Source: Phoronis ovalis (lineage: Eukaryota; Phoronida; Phoronidae). Taken from it: a DNA stretch of 12,941 bases. Shown here one piece after another: positions 9,801 to 12,941 of the stretch (positions are counted from its first letter, which is position 1; each line of letters starts with the position of its first letter). A program made the position numbers and the translations under genes. The DNA is taken from the NCBI GenBank assembly GCA_028565635.1, contig JAOXYB010041550.1, forward strand, positions 1 to 12,941. The letters are read 5' to 3'. The notes beneath the pieces were generated by a model. It saw nothing but the letters and a program-made list of their open reading frames with translations. It had not been told where the DNA came from and searched no databases.

Positions 9801-12150
9801 ATTGCACGTCATAATAACAGCTTCAGTTTTTATCCGGTCAGTTTCATATTCGGCACAGAGTAAGTCCTGGTGGCAGTACATGCTATGTGTAATTTCGACC
9901 TAGATTACTTCCAATATGGCCAACTGGCGGCCATGTTTGTTCCCGAGAGGGCACATGACGTTGCGTTTATAGCCACGAAGATGACGCGCTGCCTGGACGA
10001 TTTAAAGGTGGTTCTAGAAAGACCAGAGCTTGGTGGGTGTAATAGACTAGGTGACATTTAAAAATTACATTGACAAGTAAGTCAAATGCCGTTACTTTGA
10101 CATTGTTTGCCATGCGTAACACTTTCTTTGTCTTGCAATAACTGCTTAATTTTTTTTCCGATTAGCTCCATATTCGGTACAGAATAAGTGCATGTTATGT
10201 ATCATATTGACCCGGATTACTTCCAATATGGATGACGGACGGCAACGAAAAGCTACCTTAACGATTCAGATCAAACGTTGTTCTATGAAGCCCATATGTT
10301 GATGGGCGTAATAGGATAGGTGACATTTTAAAATGACCTTGACAAGTAGGTCAAAAACCGGTATTTTTGACATTTTTTGCCGTGCATAACAGCATATTTG
10401 TCTCGCAATAACTGCATCAGTGTTTATCCTATCAGCTCCATATGTGGTACAAAGCAAGTACAGGTAAAAGTACAGATTATATGTAATATTGATTCGGATT
10501 ACTTCCAACATGGCCGACTGAAAATAATCTTTTGTCTAGCACTTGCGTAACATGAACTTTACTAAGGGACTCTCCCAAAAAGTAGCGAGAAGCATGCCGA
10601 GAAGTAAACTATCCGATTAAACCAAACAAGTTATAAATAATATTTTGAAACTTTATGAGGAAAAAATAGTCAAACATATTTACGCTTCGTAAACGTTGTG
10701 GAAAAGAAACTCCCATGTGGAGTATTTTGGCAATATTTTACATGTCACATAGGAAAACTGTGTTAATCATCACACAGTGATTCTGTATATTTCGTATGTT
10801 TTGGCATTTTCCCTTGTGCATAAAGCTCTTCTAACAACTCTCCTTATGATTTTCGGCGACATCTGGCGAGATACTTGTTTTCTATGCTGATTTTACGTCA
10901 AAAGTTTTATGATGAAGAACAGCAATATTTACCATATGTTATGGAATCATTATTAAGTGTAACATTTTCCATAAAAGAACTTCGTTTACCATTTATGCTC
11001 GTAGAAGATTCAAGGTTCCCTTTGCCTCTTGACACATGGATCTGCAGTTGACCTCTAAATCTCACATATGGCTTATTGCGTTAATAAATAGATTAAAATA
11101 TTCCCTCATAAATATCATTAACCATTATCAAAGCTACCCTTACGTAATTTGTATAACGATTAACCCTTGACTTCGGAGTCAAAGCAGTCAATTAGCTTGC
11201 CTTAGCTTGATAAAGCTCGTATTGTAAAATCACCACCAACTACAAACCATTGAAAATTGTCTTATATTCCATTTATACTAACTCTTCTTTTATTTGAAAT
11301 TGTAAACTGAATCTTTCTTTCATTGTAATGTGTTATTTAAATACAAACATGACTTTCTCTCCTGCAGGCAAAACATTGATGGAGGCAGAGGAAAAGGAAG
11401 AACTTCATCGTAAACTGTTATTCGAAATAGTCAGTGAATTACTTGAAACAGACTTTTTTCATGTAAAACATATGTGTGGAGCATACCTCACGTAAGTGTT
11501 GTTACGCTAAACACTATGCGGAGATATGAATATTGTTTGGATCCCCTATAAACTAGCAAGTTAAAGTATTCTTACTTCCTTGCCTGTCAAGAAACCAATG
11601 ATAAAATGTACAATAATTGTTTGTTTTATTGGACAGATATAAATACTACAAATGCTCCAAGTTGTATATTTATTCTAATCGTGTTACAAGCCAGGTAATG
11701 ATATAGGGGCACCAAGTATCTATGTTAACTTTAAACTATTTAGATCCAGGATTGCCTAGCTTACATTGCAAACCGCAGTTCCCATGGAATGAACCACTTT
11801 TTTTGCACAGCTGACTTACAGCGGTAACACAACTGTAAGTCTATTTTTTGCATAGTAAAAACAGGTTCTTGTTATTGGAAATGTGGAAGTGTGATAGCTA
11901 AAGCTTGATTGCTCTCATTTTCAGTTATCGTTAATTTACTTCCAGGCCAGCTGAAATAGAATCTGTTACTGACTTCTACGCATTAATGAATAAACTAGAA
12001 TCAAAAGGACATGCAGTCACTTGGAAACACAAGGATAGCTACCGCAAACTGGTAGATATATTTAAAAGTGTTAACTTACCTAAGATTGTGGAACTTGTAA
12101 AAGAGTATTCACAAAAACTGAATGTAGAAGCAGGATGTTTGGATGTATGA
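518..12150 (+). CDS. Seven-exon gene: membrane segment, 2A-like peptide, LRR-ROC-COR GTPase, C-terminal death-fold-like domain
   Basis: Join of 518-801, 1334-1437, 1689-1782, 2577-2683, 3633-7511, 11368-11491 and 11946-12150. All introns are GT...AG, all phases match (2,1,2,1,1,2), and the sum is 4797 nt: 1598 codons plus TGA. With the 518 start, the membrane segment is about residues 100-121, the 2A motif 183-190, LRRs 320-848, Roc P-loop 909-916, COR-like region about 1126-1376, Cys cluster from 1428, and the death-fold-like domain about 1500-1590. Roco proteins (LRR-Roc-COR) are GTP-binding signalling scaffolds; the LRR/ROC/insert/COR order is closest to the MFHAS1-like branch, not to LRRK kinases, since no kinase is present. 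The 2A should split translation into a small membrane protein and the Roco protein. The role is inferred to be immune or cell-death signalling. Uncertain: the true 5' end, and whether all exons join in one mRNA. Confidence 0.82.
802..1333 (+). other. Intron 1
   Basis: 532 bp, GTGAGT...TTTCAG, phase 2. No coding potential is seen. It contains two overlapping palindromes at 1207-1240, about 95 bp before the acceptor. Confidence 0.8.
1334..1437 (+). CDS. Exon 2: transmembrane segment
   Basis: The acceptor is GTGTTTCAG|A at 1333 and the donor is AATG|GTAAGT after 1437. Phase 2 enters and phase 1 leaves, matching both neighbours. The 34 codons are dominated by one run of about 22 hydrophobic residues (IILLCAQLIILLLILAFAEI, residues about 100-119 onward), long enough to cross a membrane. 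One Gln and one Glu sit within or at its edge. It is followed by HISCPTMN. With no signal peptide evident before it, it would act as an internal signal-anchor in the small upstream product of the 2A. Confidence 0.8.
1438..1688 (+). other. Intron 2
   Basis: 251 bp, GTAAGT...TTCTAG, phase 1, with a pyrimidine-rich 3' end (GTTTGTCTACATTTCTAG). Nothing else is recognised. Confidence 0.8.
1689..1782 (+). CDS. Exon 3: polar linker between the membrane segment and the 2A exon
   Basis: The acceptor is TCTACATTTCTAG|TT and the donor is AACAG|GTGAGT after 1782. The exon joins phase 1 on the left (G+TT makes Val) and phase 2 on the right (AG+T makes Ser). It encodes about 31 mostly polar and charged residues (starting DNEMLARFIQPERATIVD) with no recognised motif. 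Support comes from the two splice signals and exact phase continuity; a frame-only reading would miss an exon this short. Confidence 0.78.
1783..2576 (+). other. Intron 3
   Basis: 794 bp, GTGAGT...TTTCAG, phase 2. The only open stretch is a 62-codon minus-strand frame at 2083-2271, listed separately as doubtful. Confidence 0.78.
2083..2271 (-). other. Short minus-strand open frame in intron 3 (doubtful)
   Basis: 62 codons with a fairly protein-like composition, ending FIDSDWADII before the stop. A TTTATT on the plus strand at about 2032-2037, which is AATAAA on the minus strand, lies about 45 bases beyond the stop. An internal acceptor-like TTCAG near the start would fit a terminal exon. No homologue is recognised and no upstream exon is found. 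Listed as a possibility only. Confidence 0.15.
2577..2683 (+). CDS. Exon 4: 2A-like ribosome-skipping exon
   Basis: The acceptor is TTATCTGTTTCAG|T and the donor is CGTG|GTATGT after 2683. A GT three bases earlier, at 2681, would also keep phase but fits the consensus less well. The 36 residues contain a hydrophobic run (ALVIRLLILLAG) directly followed by DVEFNPGP, then GNRACR. This matches the 2A pattern D-V/I-E-x-N-P-G-P, where the ribosome fails to form the Gly-Pro bond and carries on. It ends in phase 1 and joins the GCT codon completed at 3633 in the LRR exon. Confidence 0.88.
2605..2664 (+). other. 2A-like 'stop-carry on' recoding signal (DVEFNPGP)
   Basis: Codons 2641-2664 read Asp-Val-Glu-Phe-Asn-Pro-Gly-Pro, every invariant 2A position being present. 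The preceding 12 residues are Leu/Ile-rich with one Arg, the usual helix in the exit tunnel. Skipping would fall between Gly (2659-2661) and Pro (2662-2664). Cellular 2A sequences are known from sea-urchin NLR-type proteins and from non-LTR retrotransposons of several invertebrates. In the sea-urchin case the hydrophobic 2A was reported to double as a signal sequence for product that fails to be processed. Here no reverse transcriptase is seen nearby, and the exon splices in frame to a Roco exon, so host-gene use is favoured. Confidence 0.9.
2684..3632 (+). other. Intron 4 (between the 2A exon and the LRR exon)
   Basis: 949 bp, GTATGT...CCTCAG, phase 1, very AT-rich (long A/T runs over 3180-3600). 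The final 31 bases are in frame with exon 5 and include ATG 3602, so a transcript starting inside the intron could translate the Roco part without the 2A. No repeat family is recognised. Confidence 0.78.
3633..7511 (+). CDS. Exon 5: LRR-ROC-COR core of a Roco-family GTPase
   Basis: The acceptor is a pyrimidine-rich tract with ...TCTTCCTCAG ending at 3632; the donor is CAACAAG|GTAAGA after 7511. The same frame is open back to ATG 3602, but those ten codons are the acceptor region and a stop lies at 3590. The exon encodes about 1293 residues: a degenerate Leu-rich stretch, 23 regular LRRs (4001-5587), Roc (about 5753-6400), a COR-like region (about 6421-7190) and a tail with CPHC and further Cys (7325-7470). 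Roc motifs: P-loop GESGGGKT at 5768-5791, DFGGH at 5909-5923, THSD at 6098-6109, SCK at 6347-6355. There is no kinase domain. Reading past 7511 meets a stop at 7520-7522. Confidence 0.93.
4001..5587 (+). repeat. 23 tandem leucine-rich repeats, 69-bp period
   Basis: Each unit is exactly 23 residues of the type LxxLxLSxNxLTSLPxxIxxL, with no insertion or deletion over 1587 bp. The first unit starts at NLKEL (4001) and the last ends before SLREI (5588). Units 4-20 are close to the consensus (LNLSRNKLTSLP-like); units 21-23 diverge as a C-terminal cap. DNA identity between units is also visible, with recurring TTAAATTTGAG, AACAAGTTGAC and ATCAGTGCACT. The short-loop plant/Ras-group type of LRR is the kind found in MFHAS1-like and SHOC2-like proteins; it is expected to form a solenoid ligand-binding surface. 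Confidence 0.95.
5753..6400 (+). other. Roc (Ras-of-complex) GTPase domain
   Basis: G1 is GESGGGKT, with Lys at codon 5786 and Thr at 5789. G3 is DFGGH at 5909, the usual Roco D-F-x-G start, with His where Ras has the catalytic Gln. G4 is THSD at 6098, the Roco form of NKxD. G5 is SCK at 6347. Between G4 and G5 lies a charged, probably coiled-coil insert of about 65 residues (6143-6335, rich in Lys/Glu/Leu), longer than in a bare small GTPase. Nucleotide binding looks intact; hydrolysis by a Ras-like Gln mechanism does not apply, as in many Roco proteins. Confidence 0.88.
6421..7190 (+). other. COR-like region
   Basis: This follows Roc directly, as COR always does. Visible COR-type features are the winged-helix-like stretch ending ...RDAGLILYY and FHDIKLLIEVLIALF, a second helical part (FCLWQKLNI...LIELLKMFDLCYEVF), and a beta-rich part starting RLLFPWFL and including QVIFEFDFWSRVPVNFFE. 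COR domains dimerise Roc. The call rests on position and the pattern of hydrophobic blocks, not on invariant residues. Confidence 0.65.
7573..7743 (+). repeat. Direct repeat, left copy (about 170 bp)
   Basis: Matches 10904-11073 from TTTTATGATGAA to the CTT after the last AT-rich bases, with scattered substitutions (roughly 85% by eye). Shared landmarks are GGAATCATTATTA, AAAGAACTTCGTTTACC and CCTCTTGACACATGGAT. It lies just inside the donor and directly abuts the first long-unit repeat copy at 7744. Confidence 0.85.
7744..8246 (+). repeat. Long tandem repeat, block 1 (about 1.6 units)
   Basis: Two copies of the landmark CAG-TTTTTA-CGATCAG (7744, 8042) and two of the GCCGACTGG segment (about 7810, 8125), about 300-315 bp apart. 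Each continues through ATAGCCGCAAAGACGAAGC-like and GATTCAAAGGTGGTTCTA text to AGGCCATAGGTTGGT. The second copy stops after that and gives way to the short-period repeat. Frames inside (for example minus 7950-8165) are repeat-borne and broken in other copies. Confidence 0.85.
8247..8470 (+). repeat. Degenerate short-period tandem repeat (about 30-35 bp)
   Basis: Recurring pattern: GGTC, then a run of T, then CACAAA, then ACCC, then TAAAAAAT. Units begin near 8249 (GGGTCACTTTTTCAC), 8288 (TGACTTTTCAC), 8317 (TGGTCTATTTTTTAAC), 8347 (GTCTTTTTTCG) and 8415 (TGGTCCTTTTTTGCAC), with interruptions. It ends at a G/C-rich CCCCCGGTGGG. It adjoins block 1 of the long repeat. Confidence 0.6.
8948..8992 (-). 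other. Possible 45-nt minus-strand micro-exon (doubtful)
   Basis: On the minus strand a pyrimidine-rich acceptor (TATTTTTTGTTTCAG) precedes 45 open bases (15 codons, reading SPPWGISRDTVQSNE) closed by a donor GAG|GTAACA. The frame stays open on both sides over 8792-9001. No partner exon is found in the window, and it lies inside intron 5 of the plus-strand gene. It could be a relic of an inserted gene fragment or chance. Confidence 0.18.
9234..9262. repeat. 29-nt hairpin at the left edge of repeat block 2
   Basis: TATGCCCA pairs with TGGGCATA (8 bp). Inside, after one G/A mismatch, CCAC pairs with GTGG around a TAT loop. It directly precedes GTCGTAGCGAAGGCGTG and the first unit of block 2, so it probably marks the true end of the repeat element. 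Similar hairpins of the TATGCCC...GGGCATA kind are, to my recollection, common in bivalve repeats. Confidence 0.8.
9263..10524 (+). repeat. Long tandem repeat, block 2 (about four units)
   Basis: Landmark CAG-TTTTTATCCGATCAG occurs at 9344, 9676, 9824, 10147 and 10418, spacing 332, 148, 323 and 271 bp, so the third interval is a unit with a large internal deletion. The GCCGACTGG-like segment recurs near 9440, 9772, 9920, 10232 and 10514. Most full units also carry GATTCAAAGGTGGTTCTA-like text and a TGACCT...AGGTCA element. Open frames at 9286-9492, 9870-10061 (+) and 10266-10511 (-) are products of the repeat and are not conserved between units. Confidence 0.88.
10904..11073 (+). repeat. Direct repeat, right copy (about 170 bp)
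   Basis: Partner of 7573-7743 in the same orientation, 3.33 kb away. It is followed by unrelated AT-rich intron rather than by the long-unit repeat, so the two copies bracket the whole repeat nest. Confidence 0.85.
11368..11491 (+). CDS. Exon 6: first half of the C-terminal death-fold-like domain
   Basis: The acceptor is a strong TTTCTCTCCTGCAG|GC ending at 11367 and the donor is CTCAC|GTAAGT after 11491. Phase 1 from exon 5 is completed (G+GC makes Gly) and phase 2 leaves. The residues include an acidic lead (MEAEEKEELH) and an amphipathic helix pair (RKLLFEIVSELLETDFFHVK). Position and phase after a 3.9-kb repeat-filled intron link it to the same gene. No alternative exon in the intron fits the phase better. 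Confidence 0.82.
11492..11945 (+). other. Intron 6 (splits the death-fold-like domain)
   Basis: 454 bp, GTAAGT...TTCCAG, phase 2. It contains a 9-bp-stem hairpin bracketed by 9-bp direct repeats (11799-11852). Otherwise nothing is recognised. Confidence 0.78.
11799..11852. repeat. Small hairpin flanked by direct repeats
   Basis: GACTTACAG (11813-11821) pairs perfectly with CTGTAAGTC (11833-11841) across an 11-nt loop. TTTTTTGCA occurs on both sides (11799-11807 and 11844-11852) in direct orientation, like a target-site duplication round a tiny insertion. Confidence 0.6.
11946..12150 (+). CDS. Exon 7: second half of the death-fold-like domain and stop
   Basis: The acceptor is TTTACTTCCAG|G ending at 11945. 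The nearer upstream TTTTCAG at about 11919-11925 would hit an early stop in the required frame. AC+G makes Thr, then 67 codons run to TGA at 12148-12150. The helical text (IESVTDFYALMNKLESKG, YRKLVDIFKSVNL, KIVELVKEYSQKL) follows the DED spacing: helix, Leu/Phe-x-x-L-x-x-KG turn, helix with a Leu-x-x-Ile/Leu-x-x-v core, last helix. The canonical RxDL is not intact (LPKI at that place). DED-like is my best reading; a CARD or Death domain remains possible. Confidence 0.8.
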
Positions 12151-12254
12151 GCTGTCTTCAACACAATTACTCTTTCCTTGTTAACTCCTTGAATTTGCAG
12201 TTATGTATTATTATTTACAAAGGTGTTTATATCCAATGTATAGTGAATGCGGAT

Positions 12255-12365
12255 GCAGTCGTCGTCCTGTATGCGTGGCCATAGTCGTTGTATGTAATAT
12301 TTTCTTTGCTTGCAAGAAAAGCTTCACTTTTATTAGATATCTTCATATTCAACATAGGCAGGGTA
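12255..12365 (+). repeat. Diverged relic of the intron-5 long repeat
   Basis: ATAGTCGTTGTATGTAATAT, CTTTGCTTGCAAGAAAAGCTTCA and ATCTTCATATTCA follow the same order as 9286-9383 in block 2. The hairpin and the ATGGCCGACTGG part are absent. Confidence 0.6.
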
Positions 12366-12525
12366 TAGCTAAGGAAAGGGTAAGAACACTTCCGGCAAAC
12401 TCACGTTATCTCGAGGAGATACTAATACAAACGAGAGTTTGCATGAACTTCGACCTATAACTCCTTGGAAAGTTCTCACAAAGCAAAACAACTAAAACGA
12501 AAGGGTGCTATGCCTGTCGTTTATT

Positions 12526-12531
12526 AATAAA
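12526..12531 (+). promoter_or_regulatory. Candidate polyadenylation signal AATAAA
   Basis: First canonical hexamer after the stop, 376 bases downstream. Further copies lie at 12753-12758, 12757-12762 and 12892-12897, so a longer 3' end is possible. Confidence 0.45.
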
Positions 12532-12550
12532 TAGATATGTGGTATAACAG

Positions 12551-12941
12551 TAATGTATACATATGTTTTGCACATAATTTTAAAATTAAAAAATTAATAT
12601 AATGCAAAATGTTTTATATATAATAGATGTTAGTATACCATGGGTATCACATTCTCGAGTTGCAAAATAATTAACATAAAAACAAGTAAACATAACTGTA
12701 GTGTTTGTTGTGCCGACTTCATCCTTATTCGCAATAGTGCGTCGACTTCATCAATAAATAAAATGACACTGTTTCACTGGATATTAGAAAGGTTTATTTT
12801 CGCAGGTTCCATCATTTCCGTAAAACTACAAATTATACAAAAGTACCAGTCATTCGTAGTTACATAAAAATACACAACATTAAAGGAATACAATAAACTG
12901 GCAAATCATAAAGTAACATACCTAATTGGTGTCTCCTAATT
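12551..12941. other. 3' flank; no supported gene
   Basis: AT-rich. A 75-codon plus frame (12640-12867) is compositionally poor and unrecognised. On the minus strand a donor-like AG|GTATGT sits at 12920-12922, which could belong to a gene entering from the right, but nothing else supports it. Confidence 0.4.

Larger units (their letters stand above)
7512..11367 (+). other. Intron 5, 3.9 kb repeat nest
   Basis: GTAAGA...CTGCAG, phase 1. It holds paired 170-bp direct repeats (7573-7743 and 10904-11073), two blocks of a roughly 300-330 bp tandem unit (7744-8246, 9263-10524), a short-period repeat (8247-8470) and a hairpin (9234-9262). Stretches 8471-8947, 8993-9233, 10525-10903 and 11074-11367 show nothing firm. 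In the first lies AT-rich sequence; in the third segment-sized text with no ORF; 9127-9142 is a small 7-bp-stem palindrome (TCAAGCT/AGCTTGA). Confidence 0.78.
11388..12126 (+). other. Death-effector-like domain (split by intron 6)
   Basis: About 90 residues over exons 6-7 with six predicted helices. The elements LLFEIVSELL, LESKG and FKSVNLPKIVELV line up with the DED pattern LL-x-x-I-x-x-x-L, ALEEKG and LLKxIGRxDLVxxL. Death-fold domains recruit caspases or adaptors by homotypic contact. In known animal Roco proteins a Death domain is found at the C-terminus of DAPK1, so a death-fold here has precedent as an architecture class. The call is by eye only. Confidence 0.45.
12151..12550 (+). other. 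Probable 3' UTR
   Basis: Sequence from the TGA to just past the first AATAAA (12526-12531). It includes a relic of the intronic long repeat at about 12255-12365. The plus frame 12203-12460 runs through this relic and is not a credible gene. Confidence 0.55.

Noticed and set aside
7990-10030. RNA polymerase III B-box (GGTTCTA-like) in the long repeat, suggesting a tRNA-derived SINE
   Set aside because: The critical GGTTCGAxxC pattern is not met and no matching A-box at the right distance was found.
7950-10511. Similar minus-strand peptides in two repeat units (both with YGADR and TDAVI)
   Set aside because: The likeness comes from the DNA repeat. In the units near 9780 and 9930 the same frame has stops, so it is not under coding constraint.
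12640-12867. 75-codon plus-strand frame in the 3' flank
   Set aside because: No recognisable domain, AT-driven composition, and no splice link to the gene.
12910-12941. Donor-like AG|GTATGT on the minus strand at the right edge
   Set aside because: Single signal at the window edge with too little sequence to test a reading frame.
1-12941. CRISPR, operon or ribosome-binding-site features
   Set aside because: The window is clearly eukaryotic with spliceosomal introns; the tandem repeats lack regular short repeats with unique spacers.

Overview
The window is eukaryotic, almost certainly from a marine invertebrate animal. Introns are long and AT-rich with GT...AG borders, the exon phases match, and there are diverged intronic repeats and AATAAA signals. 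The style of the intron repeats (units with TGACCT/AGGTCA elements and a TATGCCCA...TGGGCATA hairpin) and an LRR-ROC-COR protein with a 2A-like peptide suggest a mollusc, perhaps a bivalve. That placement is an inference; the sequence does not prove it.

One plus-strand gene fills nearly the whole window. It can be assembled from seven exons: 518-801 (5' end uncertain), 1334-1437, 1689-1782, 2577-2683, 3633-7511, 11368-11491 and 11946-12150. Every junction has GT/AG borders and keeps the reading frame (phases 2,1,2,1,1,2), and the coding length is an exact multiple of three (4797 nt, 1598 residues plus stop if the 518 ATG is used). The obvious 1306-codon open frame starting with ATG at 3602 is therefore mostly one large internal exon. 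Its first ten codons are the end of intron 4, including the acceptor tract.

In order, the encoded polyprotein has: an unrecognised N-terminal region; one strong membrane segment (exon 2); a short linker (exon 3); a hydrophobic leader ending in DVEFNPGP, a canonical 2A ribosome-skipping motif (exon 4); 23 uninterrupted 23-residue leucine-rich repeats, a Roc GTPase domain, a COR-like region and a Cys-rich tail (exon 5); and a C-terminal helical domain resembling a death-effector/death-fold domain (exons 6-7). If the 2A works, one mRNA gives a small membrane protein of about 189 residues and a separate LRR-ROC-COR-death-fold protein of about 1409 residues starting with proline. This layout suits an innate-immune or cell-death signalling receptor, with delivery of the two parts set by 2A skipping.

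Intron 5 (3.9 kb) is a repeat nest. It has a 170-bp direct duplication at each end, two blocks of a roughly 300-330 bp tandem unit carrying an everted nuclear-receptor-like half-site pair, a short-period TTTTTT/ACCC minisatellite and a 29-nt hairpin. A relic of the same long unit lies in the 3' flank. Two weak minus-strand exon candidates are recorded with low confidence. The first 517 bases and the last 400 bases hold nothing firm.
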